From NCBI GenBank assembly GCA_037127255.1, contig JBANSL010000009.1:15991975-16055974 (forward strand): a DNA stretch of 64,000 nucleotides. The letters are read 5' to 3'. Origin of the DNA: Persicaria tinctoria. Its lineage: Eukaryota > Streptophyta > Magnoliopsida > Caryophyllales > Polygonaceae. The translations under genes and the position numbers were made by a program. Shown piece by piece: positions 1 to 12,700 of this stretch. The first letter of the stretch is position 1. Every line of letters starts with the position of its first letter. The notes beneath the pieces are model-generated. The model was not told the DNA's origin. It made no database searches and was given only the letters and a program-made list of their open reading frames with translations.

Positions 1-105
1 AAATAGCCACGGGTTTGGACAATTTACCAAAATAGCCGCTATATATACTTATTCATTGTACGGACATTTTTTTTTCTCTCTCCCAAATCCTCTCGATCTG
101 TTCTT
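1..105 (+). promoter_or_regulatory. Left host flank with a TATA-like motif and CT-rich tract
   Basis: This is host sequence before the first LTR. A TATATATA run lies at 40-47, followed about 30 bp later by a pyrimidine-rich tract (70-105). The sequence resumes at 12834 on the far side of the retrotransposon with more CT-rich sequence and an ATG at 12862 (ATGGCGTCG). Inference: the retrotransposon may have split the promoter or 5' UTR of a plus-strand gene. The ATG frame is only 24 codons before a stop unless an intron follows, so the gene is not established. Confidence 0.25.
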
Positions 106-3090
106 TGTAAAGGCTCGGATTTTTTAATTCTAAATTCTCATAAAACGAAAATCAAAATGAATTTTAAAGCGGGATTTAGCGGAAAAAAACTCTCCAACTT
201 GGATTTTAAGACTCATAAAGAGGATTTCTGACCTAAATAAAATTTTGAGAACTAACTTGGTCTGGCAACACATTCCTCAGATATCGATACCCTCTTGTCT
301 GAAACGTTATTTTGATCGGTTCGAGGTTAAATCGAGAGAGTGGATTTCGAGATTTATTTTTCTAGGATAAATTTTGAATTGAGTTGGGAGCACTTTGATT
401 CCTCAATTTGTCCTCTTCTTCCTGTACACACACCAAAATATTCAAATGCCCTCCATCTACTCTTTGGGTCGGCTGTAGCAGCAGAAGTGGCACCCTCATC
501 CCTCCTTGATTTGACTAAACCACACCTCCCCTTTCTTCTTTCCCTCACACCACTGCTAACCCCATTTCAGGCAAGGTTTCACTGCAGATCTCACGCCAAC
601 ACCCTTGGAGCTCTCCCCACCTCTCATTTGATTTCCTTATCTTCAAATCTCACCTCCTCCTCTCCTTGCTTTTACCTCCTTGCAATCGGCAACCATCACC
701 TCCGGCCACCGGGATGCCGCTAGACACACCACCAAATGACCAAACGCACCTTTGTCTCCCTCCTTGCTCCGCTCTCCAGCAGCCACCACCACCGCGCCTC
801 TAAGCCTCCGGCGAGCCCAACGCGCCCGATTTCCCCCGGTAAGCTTTCGATCTCCGTTTCCGACTCGAAACAACGAAAAGTTTCACCTTTTGACCCTCTA
901 CCTCCGTCCTAGGCAAAGGGCTCCTTTGTTTCGACTCCGACGCAGCCAGGTCGAGCCCCGAGGAGCTCCGACGAATCTCCAACCCTCGGTGAGCACCTAA
1001 CTCTTCCTCCTTCTTGTCTGCTTCCTGGGTGTTATTATTCCCTATTTTTTTTTCGAGCTAACTGCGAGAGCGAGAGTGAGAGTGGTCGGAGAGAGGTCGG
1101 CGAGTGTCCGGCGAGATCGAGCGTGGTTGAGAGCGTATGCGAGCGAGAGAGAGGGGAAGGGGAGCAGGCGAGGGAGGCGCTGTCAAGGGCTCGAGATGCG
1201 GGGGAGCCTGTGCAAGCAGGGAGGCCGGAAGGTGACGAATGCGAGCGCCGGCGGAAATCGCTTCCGGAGGAGCAGAGGCGAGGGCGAGACTGCCTGAGGA
1301 AGAAGGAGGGGAGTGGGTCCCGCCTTGCCACGTTGGAGCCAGCTCAGCCCGGGCCCATTCTCCTTTCCGAATTGCTGAGAGATTTTAGCTTGTTTGGAAT
1401 TGGTTGGGCCTAATTCATTGGGCTGTTTTTACAAAATCTGGTTTGAATTCTACAAACTACAAAGGGATGGTTTTCGGTAATTAGGTCAAATAATAGGGGC
1501 TGATTTTTTTTAAAAATGAAAATGATTTGGGTTTTAAGGATTTAGAAAGATTTTATGAAAATGTTAAAGGAAAATGGTATTTGAAATATTATATATATAA
1601 TATTATGTGAGATTTAAAATATAAAATGTTATTTTTGAGATTTAATATATCTCCCCGTGACGGAATTTCTAACTAGTCAACTCGGTTTTCAAAACGGGTT
1701 TCGGGACAAACTCGGGAATTATGTGATCGGTGACTAACTAGCATGATTGATGTGGATGGTTGACTAATATCATGATTGGTGTGTACTAATGGCATGATTG
1801 ATTGATTAATGGCATGGTGAAGTGTTAGACTTGTGTAGCGTTAATTTATGCTTTCTAGAAATATGATGAACTTGATATATGTGATATGCGGATTATTTTG
1901 CGGATATATTATGGCAAATACATGAATGTGGCTGAATGGAATGATGAGAACGATATGGTCTTGTGGAATGTGGCAATATGATGAATGGTTGAACTTGATG
2001 GAACGATGATTGCGATATGGTTGCTATTCTCGTTGAATGATATGCTTGAGTGCTTGGATGATTAGACGTAGACTTATATATGTGTTCTGATATGTATCTA
2101 GGTGATCTTTAATCTATTATAATGCTTGCCTTGCTGTTCTGCACCGCCAGATAAGTCTCTTCGGAGCTTACTCAGATTGAATAGGTGTGGCATTCATGAT
2201 CAGCATGCCATGTAGTACCATCTAGGTTGCATTGATTGTTGAGCATTATATTTCTCTATGTGTGTGTAAACAGAACGGCCGTTATCTGTGAAGTAACTAG
2301 AGTCATTGCTAGGGTCATAGCGTAGCCCAGCCTCATCGGGTACCCTGAGTCAATCGAGTCATGAACTTCCTTATATTATGATATGCCTGCGGGCTTTATT
2401 GTGGAGCGGGTTAGGCATGCATGCCGCCCAATTATGAATGAATGCATTCACGAGCTGGCCAGTCTCCACCTATCGGAAGGGGTGGAGGTAGGAGAGGGAT
2501 ATACCACTTGGTATTCTGTGCTAAGGCCTTATTATTATTATGCACTTGATCTTAGGAGCATGTTAGTGTGTTAATATTCCGCCTTGCATCTAGAAGCATC
2601 TTTATTAGGAATAGTGTATATGTGTGCTTATGGTTGGGATGCAGAGTTAAGTGGGCATCGATCTGATCCCGCCCCATATCAATTTTTTTAGGTATTATTT
2701 ATGTTCATCCTATCGGCGCTGTTTGCTTATTGCGCGGGTCATTTTGTCGGCGGAGAGTGAGCGCTGGAGTTATAGACTTCACCAGACTCTGACTATATTT
2801 TTGAATTTACCCTTTACACTCCATTTTGACCCGGCTCTGTCGTGGCACACTTTTGTATTATGCTTGTTTTCGCTAGTCGCATGATTTCTGATTTCCACGC
2901 TTATGTTACGACAGGTACAGGGGACTTCCCCGGGGATTCCAACGATCCCTTCGATTTTGGGTATGAAATCCCCCTTGAAAATATTAAAGTAAGTTTTGAA
3001 ACCTTCAACCTGTACTCGGGGCGCAAGGTCCTAACGAGGGGTTTAATCCCTCGAAACGTAACTCGGGAATCATAATCCCGGGCCGTTACA
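106..3090 (+). repeat. 5' LTR of the large non-autonomous retrotransposon
   Basis: The LTR is 2985 bp with TG...CA ends and is closely similar to 9760-12833, with several indels between them: the right copy has about 75 bp near 11275-11350 and about 40 bp near 11890-11930 that are missing here, while this copy has extra bases near 1150-1180. The first 1.4 kb contains a CT-rich then GC-rich stretch (about 400-1350) in which only incidental open frames occur. I regard these small frames as non-coding LTR sequence. Confidence 0.88.
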
Positions 3091-3094
3091 AAGG

Positions 3095-3105
3095 GGTATC
3101 AGAGC
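3095..3105 (+). other. Primer-binding site complementary to initiator tRNA-Met
   Basis: GGTATCAGAGC begins four bases after the LTR end (3090). This matches the core of the common plant LTR-retrotransposon primer site for initiator methionine tRNA (TGGTATCAGAGC), with the leading T replaced by G. It fixes the element as plus-strand. Confidence 0.85.
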
Positions 3106-5115
3106 TGAGGTTTTGCAATCCGAGTATGATAGGTTGAAGTGGTTTTGAAAATGGCCCAAGGTTTTCAAATTGCTTTCAAGTGGTTTTCAAATTGTTTTAG
3201 AAAGGGCAAAATGAATTTAATATGGCTAACTCAAATGGACTAAATATGAACTTGACTCAATAAATTCGGTAATCAAACAAAGGGAAATGACGGGGTAATA
3301 AAGGCGCTAGACCATCCTTATTGGATGTAGTTGGGAATGGGTAGGCAAAATACTAGATTTCTTTTACAGATAGGGTTTGAAGACTCCAAGGAGCCCGAGG
3401 GTTGGAGTAGCTTGGGTTAGGAGGCCGTGAGGTATTTGCCCCTCCGGTCAGCCGTCCCTCGAAGGACGGCATGGATCATCTCTATTATTATATGCATTAT
3501 ATCCAACTGGGGCTGAGGGCGATCCTCCTCGAAGAGGATCATATTAACCCCGTTGATTGCTTAAATGTTGAGTGCTGTTTTGCTTAAGATAGAGAACTAA
3601 TCAGTATGTCTTGAATTGAATCATGTATTGAATAACTGTGCAAACGGGATAGCGGGAGAGTTCCTCGTTCTTATGTCATTGGAATTCCTGTCTTGTCGGA
3701 ATAGAACTTCCTTAATTCAAACCCTTTGATGATTCTGACTTCGTCATCCGTCACACCAAAATATTTAGGCATGTTAGCAAGGGTCAAAGAGAACCCGCTC
3801 ACCCCGTTTCGAGTCCTGTCTGGTATCCCACCATCTATGCTTCTACCGAATCTTGTACTAGAGGTTGGTGTCTCCCACGGGAAATTTGGGTTGGTCATCT
3901 AATTACCTTCAAAAATCATGTCGGATGTGAGGATTACTTGAGTATGTTAGTGTGAGTGATGACTGAAGTAGTTTCGAGTTAGGAGTGAGTTGTCTCATGG
4001 AGTCACCCCTTCGATCCTCGTAATGGTCAACCATGTCTTCTTTCCATAGGAGTCTAAACACGAGTTTATCCTCATCTCTCGGGAACAACGTGAACGTCAT
4101 TGTGTCCTACCGAGCGAGTCATACTAGTGTCCCACGGGAAACGGGGTGAAGAGTAAGTGATTGCCCTTAGGGAATTCTGTCTGATTGTAATGATAGCCTC
4201 CTTTATGACTTCATGACATGGAATGTCGGGGTATTTTAGCATGACTTGGTTGATAACTTGCATGGTTGCTTCTATGAGGAGATATTTGTACCATATGTAT
4301 GAAACTTCCAGAATTATTATCTTTCCATGAATTAGGTTCATGATAGTGTGATCAACCCTTGTTGTATGTTTAATATGAGGAATGAATGTCTTAGCATGCT
4401 AATTTGACTTAATTGGACCTCGTTGACTATGTATATGTTTAACGAGTATTGCTAGTATCATGTAGGACATATACCTCCCAAATTTGGACCCTCGTATGAT
4501 TAATTGTCGTACTCGTCTTACTATGTGAATATGAATGTATGTGATATGATAGTTGTTGTACCGCCCCCTGTAGGACTTGACTATACTTGTAGTAGGATTA
4601 TTGGAATGCATTTTAACATGCTGCATTGGCCCCATATCATCTTGATATGCTTATGTGTGTACCTAAGGTGAGTGATTAATCATACATGTTATATTATGTG
4701 ATGCTCGCTAGATCTTGCATAACTTGTGTTGCATATGTCCATTGTCGGTCCATGTATAAATTATCTTAATATGTCAGGCATGACTGGTAAATGAAGTGAT
4801 AGGGTACTTGCTTGTCCGCGTGCATGAAGGAATTGATTAGATGAACGTGTTGTGAACTCATAAATCGTTATTCTTGAGATAGGTACATGCTAGTGTGGAA
4901 TAATGTTGTTGAGATACTTCGTGATTGCTATGTGTTCCTTGCGGCAAATATAACCTCATAGAATGACCTAAGGGCATCGTTGTAACTCTCGGGTTGAGAT
5001 CTTATCTCTAGTCTCACCGTCTAGTCCTGGTCCATGTCTGAATCATTGAAGAAGTCTTGTTGTCCGCCCTTGTCTCTCCCCTATCTCCGTAACTTCTAAT
5101 CCTTGCAATCCTTCG
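3106..5115. other. Non-coding left interior of the large LTR element
   Basis: About 2 kb without any frame resembling gag or pol. The longest open frames are 60-90 codons on the minus strand (for example 3671-3898 and 4072-4341), carry no recognised motif and look incidental. Two sites share the string CCCACGGGAAA (near 3875 and 4131), hinting at an old short internal repeat. I see nothing else supportable here. Confidence 0.5.
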
Positions 5116-6742
5116 ATGAGCGCCGATAGAGCTGGCAATTCGGGTCATCCGATCGGTTCGGGTCGATCGCATCCGGGTCAGGTCACTGATGAGTCGGGTT
5201 AACTCGGTCAAAATTTATGTGTCGGGCTTGGTCGGGTCGGGTCGGGTCGGATTCGGTCAAAATGAAATTCATATTGGTCGGGTTTCGGTCAAAATCGGGT
5301 CGGACCCATTCGGGGTTTCGATCAGAATCGGGTCGGTCTCGTTCGGGTTTCGGGTCGGTACTCGGGTCGGTCCCTGATATATCGGCAGATATGTCAGAGA
5401 TATTTAGAATCCGTTACCAATTGAAACGTATATCAATTTGAATGTAAACTTTTTATTTTATCAAGTTTATGGGTAATTTTACAATTTAAATATTAATTTT
5501 TCATGTTTATTTTTAAAATTTGAAGTATAAACATAATACGACCCCGATAAGCGATATTTAGAAGTTAGAACCTTGCTTTTGGGTAATCAATTTTATTAAA
5601 TTGAATATGTAATTCATGTTATTTATGGATTTCAAAAAGCATTTTAGTAAAATTAAATATGATTCAATAAATAATCTACTCATTGGCTCGTAAACTCAAT
5701 GTTGTTAAACTCTCGATTCGATCCTACGATCTAAAAATGGAAAAAATGATCCCGATCCTTTATTGTGATTATAACGATCCTATAAGATGTCTATTATAAG
5801 AAATTTCTAATATTTACCCTTTATATTTAAGAAATTTTTAATAACATTGGTAAGCTCATTCTATTTATCATTAATTTCATTGAAATTTGGCAATATATTG
5901 TTATCAAAATCATACTTGATTCCCTATCTAAAAGATAATTCACGTTATTTGTGTCTTTCAAAAAGTAGTTTTTAAAAGAAATTTCACTACGTATATTATT
6001 CAAGTTATAATATCCTCATTGTACTCATATTTCACTAGTGAGAAATGAGAATTATGAATTCAAGTCGATCATTCATCATTAAATGAGTAAACGAGTAATG
6101 ATTTACATCGATCTATATGAATATACTATGAGTTGATGACTTTTGGAGTTTTCAGTAATCTAGTAAACCGATTCCTTTGTGAGTTAATCTTAAATACAGA
6201 TAAAGTAAATAAATTATTGCCTATATGAAAATAACTAAACAAGATTACCTTAATCCTCATATAAAAAAGTCAGTTGGGAGTCGGGTCGGGTTGGACGTCG
6301 GGTCGGGTTGGAATTCGGGTCGGGTTGGAATTCGTGTCGGGTCTTATTTGAGTTGGATCCGGGTTGATTCGGGTTTGTCTGTATTCGGGTCACTTCGGGT
6401 TTCGGGTCAAAGTCGGTCGGGCTTGGTTTCGAGTTCGGGTTATGCATAATCCTAAATTTTCGGATTCGGTCAGGTTTCGGTTCGGGTCGGTCGGTCGGGT
6501 TTCTCGGGTCGGGTCAGATTTTGCCAGCTCTAAGCGCCGACATGAAAGGAGGAAGCGACGACCAAGTGGCACCGGGACGGCGCAGCGGAAGCATGGTGGG
6601 TCCATGGCCCATAGACTCCAAGGACGACGTCACCGATGGCAAAAAGAACGGATATGCTTCAAGGATGGTAGACGTGAGCAGGATCCTCCCAACTGACTCG
6701 AGGAAGAGCATTCTTAATTCGAACCGTGGATTCTCTTATTAG
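5116..6742 (+). pseudogene. Possible small GC-rich ORF interrupted by the hAT element
   Basis: An ATG at 5116 lies within the hAT target site; its frame resumes after the hAT element at about 6541 and runs to a TAG at 6740-6742, about 70 codons when the insertion is ignored. This tract (6541-6720) is distinctly GC-richer than the flanking interior and is the only place in the interior with coding-like composition. No domain is recognised. It may be a relic of a gag leader or captured host sequence. Whether it was ever translated cannot be judged from the sequence alone. Confidence 0.25.
5127..6532. mobile_element. Non-autonomous hAT-superfamily transposon with TCGGGT subterminal arrays
   Basis: The 1406-bp element begins TAGAGCTGGCAA and ends TTGCCAGCTCTA, a perfect 12-bp terminal inverted repeat. 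It is flanked by a perfect 8-bp duplication AGCGCCGA (5119-5126 and 6533-6540), the size diagnostic of hAT. No transposase is encoded; the core (about 5400-6270) is AT-rich. Both ends carry dense TCGGGT repeats (5155-5375 and 6275-6515), plausibly transposase-binding sites. They read in the same orientation at both ends rather than inverted, which is unusual for subterminal repeats. Confidence 0.92.
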
Positions 6743-7083
6743 TCGGAATTGATGGTGTGTGATAGGCCTAGAACTGACATGATGAGATTGGTAGTGACGA
6801 ATATGCCGAACCAGTAGTGAATAGTGACCGACTAACTTGTGCTTGCGATGATGTATCTTGATGCTTGAGTGTACTGACCTGCTAGTAAATCGATTATGAG
6901 TTATATATGTAGTGGTGTTTCTTCTTGGGCAAGAGCCGAGTGAGTTAGGACTTGTCAGATATTGAGTGTAATTGAGCTTCCAAGTAGGTCTTCGGTGAGG
7001 AATAGAGTAGTATGGCAAGATTTCAAGGGAAAGGTCTTCGTTAGAGGTAGTGTGGGACAATAGCGTGTGCGGGTAGTGTAGTT

Positions 7084-7097
7084 CTAGAGGTGGATAA
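7084..7097 (+). repeat. Diverged copy 1 of the TTAGAGGTGGATGA motif
   Basis: CTAGAGGTGGATAA is a diverged match to the 14-mer that sits immediately before the 3' LTR at 9746-9759. It lies in the G-rich interior. Confidence 0.45.
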
Positions 7098-8157
7098 GTG
7101 ACTTAAGGGTGGTTTGGAGGGATTCTTGAGGGGATGTGTTGATATACGGGTTAGTATACTGGGAGAGAGTGTCTAAGTAGTCTTGGAGCGAATTGTGGGT
7201 GGCATTGAGGATGGTCGGTTAACGAATGTCTAAGGAATCGTAGAATTGGGACTAGGTTGTATATGTGGCGATTGGGAGCGAACTTGGTAAAAGCTGAGGT
7301 TGAGGAATCGCTAAGGAAAAGTAGTATAAGGTTGTTTGGGAAGTTATCGATCTTGGGTATTAGGTTATTCATATAAAGAATGTGCGCGTGATGAGTAATT
7401 GGGACTAGGATGTACGATTGGTAGTGCTTGGAGAATTCGTTAGTGAAAGAATTTCTAGATGCGTTGTTGGAGGATTTTAGGATAGGGAATGAATCGAGAG
7501 TTGTGAGTGGATGTTATTGTGGCTAGTGAGGTATTTGAGGGCGTGAGATGAATCTTGAAGAAGGGCTGATAGTTAGGCAAGAATGTCGTTGAGATTTCTC
7601 GTAAGATTGTGGGTTTGAGGTCAAGATAGGGAGATTTTGAGCATGAAGTTTGGAAATTGGCAAATCATAAAAGTATTGAGAACACTAGGGGAAGAATGTT
7701 TTAGAGAGTTGGCTAAGTTGCGATAATTGGGAAACTCGGATGAGGATGATCTAGGGACTCTACGGAAATGATGATCGGTAAAAGAGAGCTTTGGACGGTA
7801 AGGTGTCATGGTTAAGAAATAGGAGCTTGAGGAAATTCCGGAATATGAAGAGATGGGGAACTAGAGTAGGACGACTTGAGGTTTTCGAATGGTTAAGGTT
7901 AGTAAGGGTTGGAATGAGGAAATCTGGAAATATACTGATACGAGAATCTAGAATAGGTCGGCTGAGGAGTCATGGATGTTTAGGTTTTGTGAGATTCGGA
8001 ATGGGACGAGTAGGTAGAATCTGTGTTTGGTCATAGAGGATAGACGCAGGTGATGAGGAACTCGGGGATTCGTTGTTATGAGTTAGCACTGGTTGAGTTT
8101 CGGCGTTGGAGTTGGTCGAGAGTGACATGTGTGAGATGGTTAATATGAGTTGGGTTC

Positions 8158-8171
8158 TTAGAGGTGGATGG
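8158..8171 (+). repeat. Copy 2 of the PPT-like motif
   Basis: TTAGAGGTGGATGG matches 13 of 14 positions of the motif that abuts the 3' LTR. Confidence 0.5.
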
Positions 8172-9238
8172 TTAGTAAGAGTGGTTAGTGGTGTGGGAAG
8201 TATGATCAGGTTAGCGAGATGATTTGATACGTCCTTTTGGGAGGTGATGGTCAGGCGGAATCTTGAGAGCTTAGGAAGAATCAGCAAGATTGTTAAGAGG
8301 TGTCTTGATTGATCGTGGGAGCGGTTTAGTCGAGGACTTGAGATTTCTCCTAGAAGGTGAATATGAGGCTGGTAGAGGACCTCTAGGATGAGGGTATGCT
8401 TTATAAAGAGTATTGGTAATCGGTCGAGTTGTTAAGCTTGCCAGAATAAGGAAATTGTGCGATTGAGAACTCCGAGATATGGTTTTAGGTAGTCGAGTAG
8501 GATTTGAGGTCGGGATGTCGAAGTAGGCTGGCTCTTAGATGACTTGATGGCACAAGAGTTGGGATACCTTGTAATTCGGCTTGGGATGTAGGCCTTGAAG
8601 TGCGGATGATTATGAGACTATAGAGATTGTCTACGAGTGGGACATATGATAAGCGGGATGCAATGATGTCTAGAACTAGTGTTGGATTGAGTTGGTAGAC
8701 CGAGGTAATGATGATCTTTTTGCGAGAGGTAGGGAATGGTGGTCGAGTCTTGTTATGGTTGGTAATTATAGGCAGAGTTTCTTGAGGATGTGACTTAGTG
8801 TATGCTTTACTTGGGGCTGGATGTGGTGTGAGTTCTCTGCTTAGACAATGTTGATTACTTGATGTATCGCCATAGACAATAGTGAATTGTTAGTACTAAC
8901 ATAGTTTTCCCCTGAGCTTGATGAAACGCTAGCGTGCGGAGGTCCTTGATGCCTCTAAATGTAATGATGCTTGGTAGTTAGTAAGGGTATGATGTGATTA
9001 TCTGATTGATACAATGTGCAACCCCTCATATGTTATGATAAATGCTACTATATACGATGCTATGCCATATCTGTTATGATATGTGACTATCCTTGACATG
9101 GATATGATTTGTTTATGAATGTATGATACGAGTGCTATGTTATATGATGCCGCGAACTGGAATTGAGAGGATGTTAGAACTTAATTGATGGAATTTGATT
9201 TTGACTTGGAATCTAGGGAGAAAATATGGGATTAGCCC

Positions 9239-9252
9239 TTAGAGGTGGATGA
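9239..9252 (+). repeat. Copy 3 of the PPT-like motif
   Basis: TTAGAGGTGGATGA is identical to the motif abutting the 3' LTR and lies 507 bp upstream of it. Confidence 0.6.
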
Positions 9253-9745
9253 TTCCACCTCCTGAAGTTGAAACTTGCTTGACTAACATCGGGTTAAGGG
9301 ATTTGAATGATGTTTAAAAAGAACTAACTTGGATTTTGGGAAATTTAACGCGATTGAGAATGTCAATGATTTTGAAACAAACCCTTCAAACTGAGATCCC
9401 CTTGAAATTTTCTAGCCGAGCTTGCGTTATGACGTCCCATAAAGTGGATACATTCATTTTATAGGGGTCCTTATAGACTGCTTTCTAAGACCTAGTGGAG
9501 ATGTTGTAGTGCTTTTTGAGTTATGATATGACCGGGAAGTCGGGGCAAGGATGTGGTAAGGGCCCATATCACACTCTCGCTACGACCTGTCGGGGATATT
9601 ATGATCATGACGACGATACTGTGAGAGTCTCATAGGGGCCCTTATGAGGCACTTACGGGATCGATGATGTGATCCTTGGACTCACCTATTTCAAACTTCA
9701 TCCCCTACTTTAGAATGATTTTAGTCTCGGGGATGAGACTTGTTT

Positions 9746-9759
9746 TTAGAGGTGGATGA
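9746..9759 (+). other. Putative polypurine tract before the 3' LTR
   Basis: TTAGAGGTGGATGA is immediately followed by TGTAAAGG, the first bases of the 3' LTR. Its position is that of the plus-strand primer (polypurine tract), though it is interrupted by pyrimidines. The same motif recurs upstream. Confidence 0.6.
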
Positions 9760-12700
9760 TGTAAAGGCTCGGATTTTTTAATTCTAAATTCTCAGAAAAA
9801 GAAAATCAAAATGAATTTTAAAGCGGGATTTAGCGGAAAAAAACTCTCCAACTTGGATTTTAAGACTCATAAAGAGGATTTTTGAGAACTAACTTGGTCT
9901 GGCAACACCTTCCTCGGATATCGATACCCTCTTGTCTGAAACGTTATTTTGATCGGTTCGAGGTTAAATCGAGAGAGCGGATTTCGAAATTTATTTTTCT
10001 CGGATAAATTTTGAATTGAGTTGGGAGCACTTTGATTCCTCAATTTGTCCTCTTCTTCCTGTACACACACCAAAATATTCAGATGCCCTCCATCTACTCT
10101 TTGGGTCGGCTGTAGCAGCAGAAGTGGCACCCTCCTCCCTCCTTGATTTGACTAAACCATACCTCCCCTTTCTTCTTTCCCTCACACCACTGCTAACCCC
10201 ATTTCAGGCAAGGTTTCACTGCAGATCCCACGCCAACACCCTTGGAGCTCTCCCCACCTCTCATTTGATTTCCTTATCTTCAAATCTCACCTCCTCCTCT
10301 CCTTGCTTTTACCTCCTTGCAATCAGCAACCATCACCTCCGGCCACCGGGATGCCGCCAGACACACCACCAAATGACCAAACGCACCTCTGTCTCCCTCC
10401 TTGGTCCGCTCTCCAGCAGCCACCACCACCGCGCCTCTAAGCCTCCGGCGAGCCCAACGCGCCTGATTTCCCCCCGTAAGCTTTCGATCTCCGTTTCCGA
10501 CTCGAAACAACGAAAAGTTTCACCTTTTGACCCTCTACCTCCGTCCTAGGCAAAGGGCTCCTTTGTTTCGACACCGACGCAGCCAGGTCGAGCCCCGAGG
10601 AGCTCCGACGAATCTCCAACGACATCGAATCCCGACCCTCGGTGAGCACCTAACTCTTCCTCCTTCTTTTCCGCTTCCTGGGTGTTATTATTCCCTATTT
10701 TTTTTTTTCGAGCTAACTGCAAGAGCGAGAGTGAGAGTGGTCGGAGAGGGGTCGGCGAGTGTCCGGCGAGATCGAGCGTGGTTGAGAGCGTATGCGAGCG
10801 AGGGAGGCGCTGTCAAGGGCTCGAGATGCGGGGGAGCCTGTGCGAGGAGGGAGGCCGGAAGGTGACGAACGCGAGCGCCGGCGGAAATCGCTTCCGGAGG
10901 AGCATAGGCGAGGGCGAGACTGCCTGAGGAAGAAAGAGGGGAGTGGGTCCCGCCTTGCCACGTTGGAGCCAGCTCAGCCCGGGCCCATTCTCCTTTCCGA
11001 ATTGCTGAGAGATTTTAGCTTGTTTGGAATTGGTTAGGCCTAATTCATTGGGCTGTTTTTACAAAATCTGGTTTGAATCCTACAAACTACAAAGGGATGG
11101 TTTTCGGTAATTAGGTCAAATAATAGGGGCTGATTTTTTTTAAAATGAAAATGATTTGGGTTTTAAGGATTTAGAAAGATTTTATGAAAATGTTAAAGGA
11201 AAATGGTATTTGAAATATTATATATATAATATTATGTGAGATTTAAAATATAAAATGTTATTTTTGAGATTTAATATATAATATTATGGCGATTAAAAGA
11301 AAACATAATCCTATGAGACTTGGATTTTAGAAAAAGGAATTTGATGAACATCTCCCCGTGATGGAATTTCTAACTAGTCAACTCGGTTTTCAAAACGGGT
11401 TTCGGGACTAACTCGGGAATTATGTGATCGGTGACTAACTAGCATGATTGATGTGGATGGTTGACTAATATCATGATTGGTGTGTACTGATGGCATGATT
11501 GATTGACTAATGGCATGGTGAAGTCTTAGACTTGTGTAGCGTTAATTTATTCTTTCTAGATATGATGAATATGATGAACTTGATATATGTGATATGCGGA
11601 TTATTTTGCGGATATATTATGGCAAATACATGAATGTGGCTGAATGGAATGATGAGAACGATATGGTCTTGTGGAATGTGGCAATATGATGAATGGTTGA
11701 ACTTGATGGAACGAAGATTGCGATATGGTTGCTATTCTCGTTGAATGATATGCTTGAGTGCTTGGATGATTAGACGTAGACTTATATATGTGTTCTGATA
11801 TGTATCTAGGTGATCTTTAATCTATTATAATGCTTGCCTTGCTGTTCTGCACCGCCAGGTAAGTCTCTTCGGAGCTTACTCTGATTGAATAGAGCTATTC
11901 CCTACTTTAGGTGTACGATATACTAGGTGTTGCATTCATGATCAGCATGCCATGTAGTACCATGCTAGATTGCATTGATCGTTGAGCATTCTATTTCTCT
12001 ATGTGTCTGTAAACAGAACGGCCGTTATCTATGAAGTAACTAGAGTCATTGCTAGGGTCATAGGGTAGCCCAGCCTCATCGGGTACCCTGAGTCAATCGA
12101 GTCATGAACTTCCTTATATTATGATATGCCTGCGGGCTTTATTGTGGAGCGGGTTAGGCATGCGTGCCGCCCAATTATGAATGAATGCATTCACGAGCTG
12201 GCAAGTCTCCACCTATCGGAAGGGGTGGAGGTAGGAGAGGGATATACCACTTGGTATTCTGTGCTAAGGCCTTATTATTATTATGCACTTGATCTTAGGA
12301 GCATGTTAATGTGTTAATATTCCGCCATGCATCTAGAAGCATCTTTATTAGGAATAGCGTATATGTGTGCTTATGGTTGGGATGCAGAGTTAAGTGGGCA
12401 TCGATCTGATCCCGCCCCATATCAATTTTTTTAGGTATTATTTATGTTCATCCTATCGGCGCTGTTTGCTTATTGCGCGGGTCGTTTTGTCGGCGGAGAG
12501 TGAGCGCTGGAGTTATAGACTTCACCAGACTCTGACTATATTTTTGGATTTACACTTTAGACTCCGTTTTGACCCGGCTCTGCCGTGGCACACTTTTGTA
12601 TTATGCTTGTTTTCGCTAGTCGCATGATTTCTGATTTCCACGCTTAGATTACGACAGGTACAGGGGACTTCCCCGGGGATTCCAACGATCCCTTCAATTT

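Larger units (their letters stand above)
6743..9738 (+). other. Cytosine-poor, G/T-rich interior of the large LTR element
   Basis: This 3-kb stretch has no substantial open frame on the plus strand and only low-complexity frames on the minus strand (such as 7970-8287). A hand count of 7441-7680 gives 80 G and 15 C in 240 bases. The skew is obvious from about 6740 to 8800 and fades after 8900. It includes three of the four copies of the TTAGAGGTGGATGA-like motif. Confidence 0.6.

Noticed and set aside
400..1413. Several 60-180 codon open frames in the GC-rich part of both large LTRs
   Set aside because: They overlap on both strands, have low-complexity Arg/Ser/Pro composition, and differ between LTR copies through indels; nothing suggests a protein gene.
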